From Bacteroidales bacterium (GTDB lineage: Bacteria; Bacteroidota; Bacteroidia; Bacteroidales; UBA932), in NCBI GenBank assembly GCA_009774765.1, contig VSOK01000003.1, positions 31,468-95,467 of the forward strand: a stretch of DNA of 64,000 bases, read 5' to 3'. The notes under the pieces were generated by a model. That model was not told where the DNA came from. It saw only the letters and a program-made list of their open reading frames with translations, and made no database searches. Position 1 is the stretch's first letter, and each line of letters opens with the position of its first letter. The translations under genes were made by a program, and so were the position numbers. This document shows, one piece after another, positions 8,408 to 17,986 of this stretch.

Positions 8408-9565
8408 ATGTATGATGAAAAGATTTGCAGATACACGCTGAACAGGATATTCGGATACAGGCCCAAAATCGCTCACGCTCTGGTCGACAGCATAGGATCG
8501 GCATCGGAAGTGTTCAGAATCGGGTCCACGAGACTCAAAGAGATGCTTCCATACACAAAAGACATCTGCCTTCTGTCCGACAGCGAATACGAGAAATCGC
8601 ACATAGAACTGAAAAGGCTTGAAGCGGCAGGCATCAGGTTCATCTGCAACGACGACGCTTTCTTCCCTGCCCTGCTGAAAGAATGTGAAGACCACCCTAT
8701 GGGCCTGTATGTCAGGAGCGAAAGTCCATTCCGCGAAATTTTCACAGAATGCACAAACATAGCAGTCATCGGGACACGGGACATCTCACCATACGGCAGG
8801 GAATGGTGCGAAAGAATCGTCTCCTCCCTGCCCGGAACAAGCCCGGAGACGGCTGTCATAAGCGGCCTTGCGATCGGCACCGACATAACAGCACACAGGA
8901 CGGCATTGAAAAAGGGAGTGCGGACAATAGCCGTCATCCCTACCGGAATAGACGGAATATATCCATACAGACATCTCTCTGAAGCGGAACGCATTGCCTC
9001 CTCACCAGGATGCGCCATCATCACGGACTACCCTCCGCAGACAAAAGCATTGAAGATCAATTTCCTGAGACGGAACAGAATAATTGCCGGTCTATGCAGG
9101 GCGACAATACTTGTCGAATCAAAAGTCAAAGGAGGAGGAATGACAACGGCACGGCTCGCATTCTCCTACTCAAGGGATGTATACGCGCTTCCCGGAAGGG
9201 CGGACGACATCAGGTCACAAGGATGCAATCTCCTCATCAAGGAAAAAATCGCCGAGCCGATCTTTTCCGAACAGGCACTTCTGGAAAGCCTTTCCCTGCA
9301 GAAAGCCATAGAAAGCGACAGAAATGACGCATACGGGAAAGACACTTTCACAAAAATGTATTCGGGGACACTGGACAGCAGTTCCATAGATATCCTGTCG
9401 AGAATAGTGCTTGCCATAAAAAACCGGCGCGGCATCACAATAGAAGAAACGGCGCAGAGACTCGGTATAAGCTACAGGCAGACTTCAGAGCTCGTGTGCC
9501 TGCTGGAGTGCGACGGCATAATATCCACAGACCTTATGCAAAGGTGCTTCATCAAACTGCAATGA
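8408..9565 (+). CDS. dprA: DNA-processing protein DprA
   Basis: DprA loads RecA onto incoming single-stranded DNA during transformation. The 385-residue protein has an N-terminal SAM/HhH-like region, a Rossmann-type core with IAVIGTRDISPYG (about 118-130) and SGLAIGTDITAH (152-163), then KGGGMTTARLAFSYSRDVYALPGR. A C-terminal winged-helix segment (GITIEETAQRLGISYRQTSELVCLLE) follows. No other competence gene is in the window. Confidence 0.92.
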   Translation: MYDEKICRYTLNRIFGYRPKIAHALVDSIGSASEVFRIGSTRLKEMLPYTKDICLLSDSEYEKSHIELKRLEAAGIRFICNDDAFFPALLKECEDHPMGLYVRSESPFREIFTECTNIAVIGTRDISPYGREWCERIVSSLPGTSPETAVISGLAIGTDITAHRTALKKGVRTIAVIPTGIDGIYPYRHLSEAERIASSPGCAIITDYPPQTKALKINFLRRNRIIAGLCRATILVESKVKGGGMTTARLAFSYSRDVYALPGRADDIRSQGCNLLIKEKIAEPIFSEQALLESLSLQKAIESDRNDAYGKDTFTKMYSGTLDSSSIDILSRIVLAIKNRRGITIEETAQRLGISYRQTSELVCLLECDGIISTDLMQRCFIKLQ

Positions 9566-9593
9566 ACAAAAATCAACGATTAAAAATAAATTG

Positions 9594-9601
9594 TAAATTT
9601 G
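9594..9601 (+). promoter_or_regulatory. -7 box before tatD
   Basis: TAAATTTG is placed 26 bp before the tatD ATG. No convincing -33 box was seen. Confidence 0.5.
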
Positions 9602-9627
9602 CGTCCTGTTGCATATAAACCGCCGGA

Positions 9628-10401
9628 ATGACAAATTTTATAGACACCCATACACATCTTTATGACGAGGCATTCGCGGAGGATGCCGACGCCGCAATTG
9701 AAAGGGCAATAGACGCAGGAGTCACCAAAATGGTGTTCCCTGACATAGACAGTTCATCAAGAAAAGCGATGTTTGAACTTTCCTCACGGCACGAAGGTAC
9801 CGTATTCCCCTGTCTCGGACTTCATCCGACATCAGTGGGAGCAGGATGGGAGCAGGAATATTCGGATATGCTCGGTGAAGTCAGCCGCCACAAGATCATT
9901 GCTATCGGAGAAACAGGAATAGACTGCTACTGGTCAAAAGAATTCATCGGACAGCAGAAAGAGGTTTTCCGGCTTCAGCTCGAGATAGCCTCAAAGATGG
10001 ACCTCCCGGTCATAATACATTCAAGGGAGTCCACTGAAATAATCTTTGACATACTTGAAGGATTCAAGGGAGCAGGGCTGCGCGGAGTCTTCCACGCATT
10101 CAGCGGCAGCTATGAGACATTCGAACGCTTCTCTGCATACGGAGACTGGTACGTCGGCATCGGAGGCGTATTGACATACAAGAAGGCATCAATCGCCGAG
10201 ACTATAAAAAGAATACCGCTTGAAAGAATACTGACAGAGACGGACTCGCCGTACCTGACGCCTGTCCCACACAGGGGGCAGCGCAATGAAAGCAGCTATA
10301 TCCCACTGATAGCGGAGAAGATAGCGGCCCAGAAAGGCACAAGCATCGAAAATGTGGCCGAGACCACATACAGGAACGCACAAAACTTATTCAGGATATG
10401 A
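9628..10401 (+). CDS. tatD: TatD-family metal-dependent deoxyribonuclease
   Basis: A 257-residue amidohydrolase-fold nuclease. It shows the N-terminal metal ligands DTHTHLYD (6-13), then IAIGETGIDCYW, PVIIHSRES, GVFHAFSGS and LTETDSPYLTPVPHRG, all in the usual order and spacing of TatD/YcfH proteins. The stop overlaps the ansA start (ATGA at 10398-10401), so the two are co-translated. Confidence 0.92.
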   Translation: MTNFIDTHTHLYDEAFAEDADAAIERAIDAGVTKMVFPDIDSSSRKAMFELSSRHEGTVFPCLGLHPTSVGAGWEQEYSDMLGEVSRHKIIAIGETGIDCYWSKEFIGQQKEVFRLQLEIASKMDLPVIIHSRESTEIIFDILEGFKGAGLRGVFHAFSGSYETFERFSAYGDWYVGIGGVLTYKKASIAETIKRIPLERILTETDSPYLTPVPHRGQRNESSYIPLIAEKIAAQKGTSIENVAETTYRNAQNLFRI

Positions 10402-11450
10402 AAAACAACAAATCCGCAGACAAGGCCTCCATTCTGATAATATACACCGGAGGTACAATAGGGATGAAACAGGACCCTTCAGACCTTACCCTGAAGCCGT
10501 TTGATTTCAGCCAGATATTGGACGAAGCACCGGAGCTGGGGAAATTCGCCTGCCGGATCGACACCTATACATTCAATCCGATAATAGACTCTTCAGATGT
10601 AGAGCCGGCCTTATGGCAGCAGCTGGCTCAGCTGATATACGACAGGTATGACGAACACGACGGCTTTGTCATCCTGCACGGCACGGACACTATGGCATAT
10701 TCCGCCTCCGCCCTGAGCTTTATGCTTGAAGGACTGACCAAACCGGTGATTTTCACCGGGAGCCAGCTTCCCATCGGAGTTCCGAGAACCGACGGACGCG
10801 AGAATCTCATATCATCGGTAGAGATAGCCGCGGCAAAAGACGGCGAAGGGCACGCGCTCGTGCCCGAAGTCTGCATCTGTTTCGACAATATGCTGATGAG
10901 AGGCAACAGGACCACTAAAGTAAATTCAGACAACTTCAGGGCATTCAGGTCAGAGAACCTTCCTCCGCTCGCGGAGGCCGGCATCAGCATAAGATACAAC
11001 ACTTCTCTCATAAGAAAGCCGGAAGACTGGTCACGGCCGCTCACCCTGCACAAAGACCTTGACACACGTGTGTCGATTCTCAAGATACACCCTGGAATAA
11101 CCCCGCAGGTGGTCAGGAACATCCTGCTCGGAGACCAGACAAGAGCCGTGATACTTGAAACATACGGCTCAGGGAACGCGCCTTGCAAAGAATGGTTCAT
11201 CTCAATAGTAAAGGAAGCCGCCAATTCCGGAAAAATCCTTATGAATGTGACCCAATGCCTTGGAGGAAGCGTAAATATGGACATCTACGCAAACGGCAAA
11301 ACGCTAAAGGAAGCCGGCGTGCTGAACGGGTATGACAGCACTACAGAAAGCGCGCTCGCAAAGTTGTTTCACCTTATGGGAAGGGGCGAAAACAACACCT
11401 GGGTCAAAACACATCTGGAGCTTGACCTAAGAGGTGAAATATCAAAATAA
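10398..11450 (+). CDS. ansA: Type I L-asparaginase
   Basis: Cytoplasmic asparaginase that hydrolyses asparagine to aspartate and ammonia. The 350-residue protein has both catalytic threonine motifs: YTGGTIGM (16-23) and HGTDTMAYSAS (from 94). VIFTGSQLPI and VIYETYGSGNAP-like (VILETYGSGNAP) blocks follow. There is no signal peptide, which supports the cytoplasmic type I enzyme. It is translationally coupled to tatD. Confidence 0.92.
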   Translation: MKNNKSADKASILIIYTGGTIGMKQDPSDLTLKPFDFSQILDEAPELGKFACRIDTYTFNPIIDSSDVEPALWQQLAQLIYDRYDEHDGFVILHGTDTMAYSASALSFMLEGLTKPVIFTGSQLPIGVPRTDGRENLISSVEIAAAKDGEGHALVPEVCICFDNMLMRGNRTTKVNSDNFRAFRSENLPPLAEAGISIRYNTSLIRKPEDWSRPLTLHKDLDTRVSILKIHPGITPQVVRNILLGDQTRAVILETYGSGNAPCKEWFISIVKEAANSGKILMNVTQCLGGSVNMDIYANGKTLKEAGVLNGYDSTTESALAKLFHLMGRGENNTWVKTHLELDLRGEISK

Positions 11451-11577
11451 TTATTGCCATGTGAAAATTAATTGCTAAATTGCACCGGATTTAGGGAGTG
11501 TAACAAAGGCACTTGTTCTAATTCGAATAATTTAAAAACAATTTAATACATTATTAATTAAACACACAAAAACAATT

Positions 11578-12357
11578 ATGAAAAAATTTTTCATGTTTTT
11601 GGCAGTTATCGGCCTCACAGCCATTTCTGCGCAGTACGCAGCCGCTCAGGACGCAGAGGCTGCTTCAGAGACAACCGTAGCGGCGGCTGAGACTGTTGAC
11701 CCGTTCAATGCCCCAGCTGAAGAAGTTCCTTTCCACCAGGCTCTCAAGACAAAATTCATCGAGGGTGGTGCAGGCTTCATGTCACTCGTTATCATCTGTC
11801 TTATTCTCGGTCTTGCTCTCTGCATCGAGAGGATTCTCTATCTGTCATTGTCAAAGACAAACACAAAGAAACTCCTTGCTGCAATTGAGGAAGCTCTTCA
11901 GAATGGCGGCGTAGAGGCTGCAAAAGAGGTTTGCCGCAACACACGCGGACCAGTGGCAAGCATTTTCTACCAGGGTCTTCTCCGTATGGACCAGGGTATC
12001 GAGGTTGTCGAGAAGACAGTCGTTTCCTACGGTTCTGTACAGATGAGCCAGATGGAAAGCGGTCTTTCCTGGATTTCCCTCTTCATCGCTATCGCACCTT
12101 CTCTCGGATTCTTGGGAACCGTTATCGGTATGATCCAGGCATTCGACGCTATCCAGGCTGCAGGTGATATTTCTCCAAACGTTGTTGCAGGAGGTATGAA
12201 AGTCGCTTTGATCACTACTGTCGGTGGTTTGATCGTTGCCGTTATCCTTCAGATTTTCTACAACTACATCCTTTCAAAGATCGACGGTCTTACAATCGAT
12301 ATGGAGGATGCTTCCATCTCATTGGTGGATACACTGGTTAAATATCAGAATAAATAA
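11578..12357 (+). CDS. exbB: MotA/TolQ/ExbB proton-channel protein
   Basis: ExbB-type subunit of the proton-driven complex that energises TonB or a Tol-like system. The 259-residue protein begins with a signal-like segment (KKFFMFLAVIGLTAISAQYAAAQ). Membrane segments follow at about 62-84, 158-180 and 200-225. The family block APSLGFLGTVIGMIQAFDAI is present. It heads the operon exbB - 4-TM protein - exbD1 - exbD2. The 127-bp upstream gap holds no clear -7 box. Confidence 0.9.
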   Translation: MKKFFMFLAVIGLTAISAQYAAAQDAEAASETTVAAAETVDPFNAPAEEVPFHQALKTKFIEGGAGFMSLVIICLILGLALCIERILYLSLSKTNTKKLLAAIEEALQNGGVEAAKEVCRNTRGPVASIFYQGLLRMDQGIEVVEKTVVSYGSVQMSQMESGLSWISLFIAIAPSLGFLGTVIGMIQAFDAIQAAGDISPNVVAGGMKVALITTVGGLIVAVILQIFYNYILSKIDGLTIDMEDASISLVDTLVKYQNK

Positions 12358-12365
12358 TTAGTACA

Positions 12366-12794
12366 ATGTATCAAAAGGTCATAAAATATATTTCTTGGGC
12401 ATTGCTTATCGTCAGCGTTGTCATTGGAGTCCTCGGTTTCGCAATCGGGTTCAACACCAGTGATGCTGTAGCGGTTGACACTTTGCTCTACTGGGCGTAC
12501 GCTATGGTCGGCGCGGCTCTGGCAGCGATCATTCTGATCGGCATTTATGTCGGAGCGACCAACAATCCTAAGGGACTGCTCAAAACAGCTCTCGTAGTAA
12601 TAGGATTCGCTGCCATCATAGCTGTCGCATACCTTGTCGCACCGGGCGCAGACGCCGTGGGATACAACGGAGAACAGCCAAGTGCAGTAACTCTCAAATT
12701 CACTGATACGATCCTTATCCTTACATACCTTTCCTGCGGTCTTGCCGTTTTGTCAATCATTGCAGGAGCTGTAGTGGGAGCTTTTCGTAAATAA
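12366..12794 (+). CDS. Small four-helix membrane protein in the exbB/exbD operon
   Basis: This 142-residue protein has four predicted membrane segments (about 7-28, 41-62, 75-95 and 117-140) and no motif I recognise. It starts 8 bp after exbB and ends 9 bp before exbD1, so it is a fixed part of this energy-transduction operon. A role as an accessory subunit of the ExbBD complex is inference from position only. Confidence 0.75.
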   Translation: MYQKVIKYISWALLIVSVVIGVLGFAIGFNTSDAVAVDTLLYWAYAMVGAALAAIILIGIYVGATNNPKGLLKTALVVIGFAAIIAVAYLVAPGADAVGYNGEQPSAVTLKFTDTILILTYLSCGLAVLSIIAGAVVGAFRK

Positions 12795-12803
12795 CCAAGC
12801 ATT

Positions 12804-13379
12804 ATGGCAAAAAAGACACCTGAAATAAATTCAAGTTCAACGGCGGATATTGCATTCCTCCTGCTTTGCTACTTCCTGATGACCACTACAATGGGTCAGG
12901 ATTCAGGTCTGCAGCGCCGTCTTCCTCCTATGCCTGACAAAAACCAGCAAGTGGAGGACCAGAAGGTTAATCGCCGCAACATCATCGTTGTGAAGATTAA
13001 CTCTGCCGACAGGCTTCTTGCCGGCAATGAACCGATGGATGTCAGCCAGCTGAAGGACAAAATCAAAGAATTCCTTAATAACCCTGCAAACGACCCTAAC
13101 CTCCCGGAAAAAAGTCCTAAGGAGATTGAAGGATTCGGAGTATTTGAAGTTTCAAAAGGAGTCATTTCACTCCAGAACGACCGCGGTACAAGCTACCAGG
13201 CATACATAGCCGTACAGAACGAGCTTGTAAAGGCGATCAACGAACTTCGTGACGATTTCTGCCTTTCACATTATGGAAAGGTCTACAGCAAACTCGACGA
13301 AGAGAAACAGAAAATCGCCAGGGAAGCCATTCCTCAGAACATATCTGAGGCAGAACCTAAGGATATAAACAAAAGATAA
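12804..13379 (+). CDS. exbD: ExbD/TolR-type protein (first copy)
   Basis: A 191-residue protein with a short cytoplasmic N-terminus, one membrane helix containing the proton-binding Asp in SSTADIAFLLLCYFLMTTTM (about 11-31), and a periplasmic domain. It is longer than typical ExbD (about 140) and carries a C-terminal extension ending ISEAEPKDINKR. It lies 15 bp before the second exbD, and the pair would form a heteromeric ExbD partner set. Confidence 0.85.
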   Translation: MAKKTPEINSSSTADIAFLLLCYFLMTTTMGQDSGLQRRLPPMPDKNQQVEDQKVNRRNIIVVKINSADRLLAGNEPMDVSQLKDKIKEFLNNPANDPNLPEKSPKEIEGFGVFEVSKGVISLQNDRGTSYQAYIAVQNELVKAINELRDDFCLSHYGKVYSKLDEEKQKIAREAIPQNISEAEPKDINKR

Positions 13380-13394
13380 AGAAAGGAGATAATT

Positions 13395-13865
13395 ATGTCA
13401 AAATTCGGAAATAACAGCAAAAAGGAAATGCCGGGATTGACGACTTCATCCCTCTCCGATATCGTGTTTATGCTTCTGTTCTTCTTTATGGTCACCACCA
13501 GTATGCGTGAAAGTGAAAATAAAGTTGCAGTCAAACTTCCTGAAGCTACAGAGATAGCCAAACTTGAAAGAAAGGACTTGACTTCATATATCAACATAGG
13601 TCCTCCTGTGAAACACCTTCAGGCCCAGTACGGTACTGATGCGCGTATCCAGCTGAACGATTCGTTCAAGACCGTTGATGAAATCCGTGACTTTATCGCA
13701 GCTGAACGTGATGCTATGAGTGAGGCTGACAGGCAGTTCATGACTGTTGCCATCAAGGCAGACGAGAATGTCAGGATGGGTATCATTACTGACGTGAAAC
13801 AGGAACTGCGCAGATGCTCAGCATTGAAGATTATGTATGCAGCCCGTAAAAACGCAGCAGAATAA
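13395..13865 (+). CDS. exbD: ExbD/TolR-type protein (second copy)
   Basis: A 156-residue ExbD homologue with the conserved membrane Asp in SSLSDIVFMLLFFFMVTTSM (about 16-35) and a periplasmic domain including VAIKADENVRMGIITDVKQELRR, the usual C-terminal ExbD block. It is the last gene of the operon and is closed by a strong hairpin. Duplicate exbD genes are common in Bacteroidetes. Confidence 0.88.
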   Translation: MSKFGNNSKKEMPGLTTSSLSDIVFMLLFFFMVTTSMRESENKVAVKLPEATEIAKLERKDLTSYINIGPPVKHLQAQYGTDARIQLNDSFKTVDEIRDFIAAERDAMSEADRQFMTVAIKADENVRMGIITDVKQELRRCSALKIMYAARKNAAE

Positions 13866-13880
13866 TCAATAATTTATATC

Positions 13881-13915
13881 AAAAAAGGGGTTGTACAATG
13901 TACAACCCCTTTTTA
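13881..13915 (+). terminator. Terminator of the exbB/exbD operon
   Basis: AAAAAGGGGTTGTAC and GTACAACCCCTTTTT form a perfect long stem with an AAT loop, ending in T's. An open-frame start at 13891 lies inside it and is not used. Confidence 0.9.
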
Positions 13916-13932
13916 TTAAAACCACAGCTATT

Positions 13933-15138
13933 ATGAACAAAACAATATCATCAGCACTTGTCGCCGTATCCCTGATAGCCGCAGCATCGTTATCAAGCGG
14001 ATGCTGTTCCAAAGACACACAGGACAGGCAGGCAAAATATATATTCGTAATGATAGGTGACGGAATGGGAGCGACTCAGGCAGCCGTCGCTGAATCATAT
14101 CTGTCCTACAAAGCAGGTAAACTCGGAGGAGAGCAGCTCTGCTTCACACAGTTTCCAGTACTCGGAACCTGCACCACATTCTCTGCAGACAAAAATATCA
14201 CCTGCTCGTCAGCGTCAGGAACAGCAATAGCGACAGGACACAAGACCAACAACAATATGCTCGGTGTGGACCCGGAAGGCAACAGCCTCAAAAGTATGGC
14301 ATATACACTGAAGGAGCAGGGATACCGCATAGGCATAATGTCGTCTGTCCCTGTCAACCACGCGACACCGGCTTCATTCTACGGACATAACAAGAACAGG
14401 GGCGACTATTACAACATCGCACGTGAAATTCCTGAATCAGACTTCGACTTCTTTGCCGGAAGCGGAATACTGCAGTTCAAAGGAAAGGACAATGACAAGG
14501 AAGGTATCGATGAATATCTCGAAAGAGAGGGATATGACGTATGTTTCGGTCTTCAGGAACTTAAGGAAAGCGAAGACAGAGACGGAGTTGTCCTGATACC
14601 GGCAAGCCAGAGAAAAGAGAGTGCTGCAAACTACGAAATAGACCGTAACGACGAGGATGACTACGTGCTCCGCGATGTCGTTTCCGCCGCAATCGAATAT
14701 CTTGGCGAAGACAATCCGTTTTTCATTATGTGCGAAGGCGGAGAAATAGACTGGGCAGCACACGACAACAATGCCAAGGATCTGGTCGATGCGACACTGA
14801 GGTTTGATGACGCGGTCAAAGTTGCATACGAGTTCTATCTCAGACATCCTGACGAGACTCTGATTATCGTCACCGCAGACCACGAGACAGGAGGAGTCAC
14901 CATCGGTGCGAACAAAGGAAAGAGCATCGGATGGGAAGGCATAGAAAAAGCATTCTCGGAAGACAGGAAATACGACAGTCAGGAAAAACGGGAAATCAGC
15001 TTCGACAACAATATCGGATGGACGACATTTGACCATACCGGAGGTCCTGTTCCTATCTATGCTATAGGCGTAGGGGCGGAAAGATTTGCCGGAAGGATGG
15101 ATAACACGGACATTCACGACAAAATTGTAAGAAAATAA
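13933..15138 (+). CDS. Alkaline phosphatase, probable lipoprotein
   Basis: A 401-residue phosphomonoesterase exported by a lipoprotein signal (LIAAASLSSGCC; lipobox Cys near residue 24). It has the metal-site motif VMIGDGMGATQ, the catalytic-serine block ITCSSASGTAIATGHKT, ECEGGEID-type (CEGGEIDWAAHDN) and VTADHETGG, all diagnostic of the PhoA superfamily. The start at 13933 is chosen because the longer frame begins inside the terminator hairpin. Its location is probably periplasmic or on the outer membrane. Confidence 0.9.
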   Translation: MNKTISSALVAVSLIAAASLSSGCCSKDTQDRQAKYIFVMIGDGMGATQAAVAESYLSYKAGKLGGEQLCFTQFPVLGTCTTFSADKNITCSSASGTAIATGHKTNNNMLGVDPEGNSLKSMAYTLKEQGYRIGIMSSVPVNHATPASFYGHNKNRGDYYNIAREIPESDFDFFAGSGILQFKGKDNDKEGIDEYLEREGYDVCFGLQELKESEDRDGVVLIPASQRKESAANYEIDRNDEDDYVLRDVVSAAIEYLGEDNPFFIMCEGGEIDWAAHDNNAKDLVDATLRFDDAVKVAYEFYLRHPDETLIIVTADHETGGVTIGANKGKSIGWEGIEKAFSEDRKYDSQEKREISFDNNIGWTTFDHTGGPVPIYAIGVGAERFAGRMDNTDIHDKIVRK

Positions 15139-15150
15139 AGACAAATGAAT

Positions 15151-15158
15151 TATATTTG
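15151..15158 (+). promoter_or_regulatory. -7 box before asnS
   Basis: TATATTTG, perfect to consensus, lies 18 bp before the asnS ATG at 15177. Confidence 0.6.
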
Positions 15159-15176
15159 TACGTTTGAATAAAATTT

Positions 15177-16577
15177 ATGAAAATGGAAAAATTGATTAGA
15201 ACCAAGGTAAAGGACCTTCTGAGGCAGGAGCCGGGGAAGGATGTCCTCGCCAAAGGATGGGTAAGGACAAAAAGAGGGAACAAAAATGTATCTTTCATCG
15301 CGCTGAATGACGGTTCTACAATAAATAATATACAAGTCGTTGTCGATGCCGGCAAATTCAATGAAGAGCAGCTGAAGAAAATCACGACCGGAGCCTGCAT
15401 AGGCGTAACCGGAGCATTGGTAGCATCGCTCGGAAACGGCCAGTCAGTAGAAATCCAGGCCAAGGAAATAGAAATCTTCGGAGAAGCCGATCCAGAGACC
15501 TATCCTCTCCAGAAGAAAGGCCATACAATGGAATTCCTCAGAAGCATCGCGCACCTCAGACCAAGGACAAACACTTTCGGAGCCGTGCTGAGAATCAGGC
15601 ACGCAATGGCTTTTGCCATACATAAATATTTCAACGACAAAGGATTCGTCTATCTTCATACACCTCTTATCACAGCATCGGACTGTGAGGGTGCCGGAGA
15701 GATGTTCCAGGTCACTACACTTGATATGAAAAATCCTCCGCTCAAAGAGGACGGAAGTATCGACTACAGCCAGGATTTCTTCGGAAAGCAGACAAGCCTC
15801 ACCGTGAGCGGACAGCTTGAAGGCGAACTTGGAGCAATGGCTCTCGGTGAGATTTACACATTCGGTCCGACATTCCGTGCTGAAAACTCAAATACTCCGA
15901 GACACCTTGCCGAGTTCTGGATGATAGAGCCTGAAATGGCATTCTACGAAATAGAGGACAATATGAATCTGGCTGAGGATTTCATCAAATCCCTTGTGAA
16001 ATATGCCCTTGACAACTGTTATGATGACATAAAGTTCCTCAATGACATGTTTGACAAAGAGCTTATCGAAAGACTCCAGAGCGTCATAAAGACAGATTTC
16101 GTAAGGCTTACCTACACGGAAGGTATCAGAATTCTTGAAGAGTCAGGAGAAAAGTTCGAGTTCCCTGTAAGCTGGGGAGTCGACCTGCAGAGCGAGCACG
16201 AGAGATATCTGGTGGAAAGACATTTCGGCAAACCTGTAATTATGACGGACTACCCTAAGGAAATAAAGGCATTCTATATGAAACAGAACGCCGACGGAAA
16301 GACCGTGAGAGGTATGGACGTGCTTTTCCCTAAGATCGGAGAAATCATCGGAGGTTCAGAAAGAGAATCATCACTTGAGAAACTTGAAGCACGCATCGCG
16401 GAAATCGGTATGGGAAGAGAGTCTCTGGAATGGTATCTTGACACCCGCCGTTTCGGTTCCGCTCCTCACAGCGGCTTCGGTCTCGGATTTGAGCGTCTCC
16501 TGCTGTTTGTAACAGGAATGAGCAATATCAGGGATGTGATTCCGTTCCCGCGTACACCTAAGAATGCAGAATATTAA
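15177..16577 (+). CDS. asnS: Asparaginyl-tRNA synthetase
   Basis: Class IIb synthetase of 466 residues. The OB-fold anticodon-binding domain is at about 15-110 (VLAKGWVRTKRGNKNVSFIALNDGS). Motif 2 lies around PTFRAENSNTPRHLAEFWMIEPEMAF. Motif 3 is GFGLGFERLLLFVTG near the C-terminus. An alternative ATG lies two codons later. It is followed 18 bp downstream by udk on the same strand. Confidence 0.95.
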   Translation: MKMEKLIRTKVKDLLRQEPGKDVLAKGWVRTKRGNKNVSFIALNDGSTINNIQVVVDAGKFNEEQLKKITTGACIGVTGALVASLGNGQSVEIQAKEIEIFGEADPETYPLQKKGHTMEFLRSIAHLRPRTNTFGAVLRIRHAMAFAIHKYFNDKGFVYLHTPLITASDCEGAGEMFQVTTLDMKNPPLKEDGSIDYSQDFFGKQTSLTVSGQLEGELGAMALGEIYTFGPTFRAENSNTPRHLAEFWMIEPEMAFYEIEDNMNLAEDFIKSLVKYALDNCYDDIKFLNDMFDKELIERLQSVIKTDFVRLTYTEGIRILEESGEKFEFPVSWGVDLQSEHERYLVERHFGKPVIMTDYPKEIKAFYMKQNADGKTVRGMDVLFPKIGEIIGGSERESSLEKLEARIAEIGMGRESLEWYLDTRRFGSAPHSGFGLGFERLLLFVTGMSNIRDVIPFPRTPKNAEY

Positions 16578-16595
16578 TCCTTAACAAGACGACCT

Positions 16596-17219
16596 ATGTT
16601 GATTATCGGAATAGCCGGAGGTTCAGGATCGGGCAAGACGACAGTCGTTCAGGCCATCACAAAACAGCTTAAGGAAAGAGTCGTTGTAATCCCCCAGGAT
16701 TCATACTACAAAGACTCAAGCCACCTTACTGCCGAGGAAAAAAGATATATGAATTTTGACCATCCGGACTCCATCGACTTCAATCTGCTGAATGAGCAGA
16801 TCAAGATGCTGAAGGAAGGCAGAAGCATAGAGCAGCCGGTCTACTCATATATCACCTGTTCCCGTTCCAAGACTGAAACAATTACGGTAAATCCTGCAGA
16901 AGTCATAATTATTGAGGGCATACTTATCTTCACCTGCGCCGAGCTGCGCGATCAGATGGACATCAAACTGTTTGTTGATGCCGATGATGACGACAGGCTT
17001 ATGCGCGTGATGGCAAGGGACATAATAGAAAGAGGCAAGACCGTCGAGACTGTAATCGAGAGATACAGCAAGACGGTCAAGCCGATGTACCTACAGTTCA
17101 TCGAACCGAGCAAAAGATATGCCGATGTCATCATCCCTCAGGGAGGACACAACCAGGTAGCCATTGATATTCTGACTGCGACAATAGAAAAATCCCTGAA
17201 CTGTATAGAAGGCAAGTGA
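16596..17219 (+). CDS. udk: Uridine kinase
   Basis: A 207-residue NTP-dependent kinase for uridine/cytidine salvage. The P-loop GIAGGSGSGKTT is at the N-terminus, followed by IPQDSYYKD, NFDHPDSIDF, QPVYSY and IIEGIL, the standard Udk order. Its stop codon overlaps the GTG start of the next gene (GTGA at 17216-17219). Confidence 0.94.
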   Translation: MLIIGIAGGSGSGKTTVVQAITKQLKERVVVIPQDSYYKDSSHLTAEEKRYMNFDHPDSIDFNLLNEQIKMLKEGRSIEQPVYSYITCSRSKTETITVNPAEVIIIEGILIFTCAELRDQMDIKLFVDADDDDRLMRVMARDIIERGKTVETVIERYSKTVKPMYLQFIEPSKRYADVIIPQGGHNQVAIDILTATIEKSLNCIEGK

Positions 17220-17962
17220 ATATAAAACATCTGTACAAGCGACTGAAGTCTGAAGACAAAGCAGGCTTATATATCACCGTGATTTTCCATCTCACGGTGA
17301 TTATTGTGTTGCTTGCCATTCAGATAGGAGCTGTGGTCAGCAAGGAAAATTCATTTGTACTGGACTTTTCAAAGCAGGAAGAGACAGAAAGACTGGCCAA
17401 AGAAGAGGAGTTCAGAGAAAATGTGAGCAGACGCATCGATGAAATGCTGCGGACAGCCAGCGCGGTCTCTGATGCGAATATACGCAATATTGCCGTAGAC
17501 GCCTCTTCCCCGAAAATGAAGGATGACAGGGGCACGGATGCCGAACAGCTGTACAAAGATGCGGAAAGGCTTGCAAAGGAACTTGCAGACGGTCCCAGAC
17601 AGGCACTTTATGAAGACGCACGGGACGAAACGGTTGAAATCTCCGGACAAAAGTCAGACAAAAGTTCACAGAAGGAATATAAAGGACCTTCCGTAGTATC
17701 ATATACTCTTGACGGGCGCAAGGCAAGCCATCTCAAAATACCAGCATACAGATGTATGGGAGGCGGAGATGTCACGGTATTGATTACCGTAGACCCTCAG
17801 GGCAATGTGATCAATGCAAAAATCTATGACTCCCTGTCCGCTTCAGACCAATGTCTCAGGGATTTCGCCATACGTGCGGCAAGACTGTCCAAATTCTCAA
17901 AATCAGCAACAGCCCCATCGCGTCAGCAGGGAGAAATAGTCTACAGGTTCATAGCGCAATAA
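17216..17962 (+). CDS. TonB-like energy-transducer protein
   Basis: A 248-residue protein with one N-terminal membrane helix (about 17-40, GLYITVIFHLTVIIVLLAIQIGAVV). A charged linker of about 120 residues follows, then a TonB C-terminal-like domain (GGGDVTVLITVDPQGNVINAKIYDSLSASDQCLRDFAIRAAR). It starts with GTG, coupled to udk. It is distant from the exbB operon, so a functional link is only plausible. It converges with the S41 protease gene with a 24-bp gap. Confidence 0.75.
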   Translation: MNIKHLYKRLKSEDKAGLYITVIFHLTVIIVLLAIQIGAVVSKENSFVLDFSKQEETERLAKEEEFRENVSRRIDEMLRTASAVSDANIRNIAVDASSPKMKDDRGTDAEQLYKDAERLAKELADGPRQALYEDARDETVEISGQKSDKSSQKEYKGPSVVSYTLDGRKASHLKIPAYRCMGGGDVTVLITVDPQGNVINAKIYDSLSASDQCLRDFAIRAARLSKFSKSATAPSRQQGEIVYRFIAQ

Positions 17963-17986
17963 TCATTGGCGCGAATACCCCGGTCA

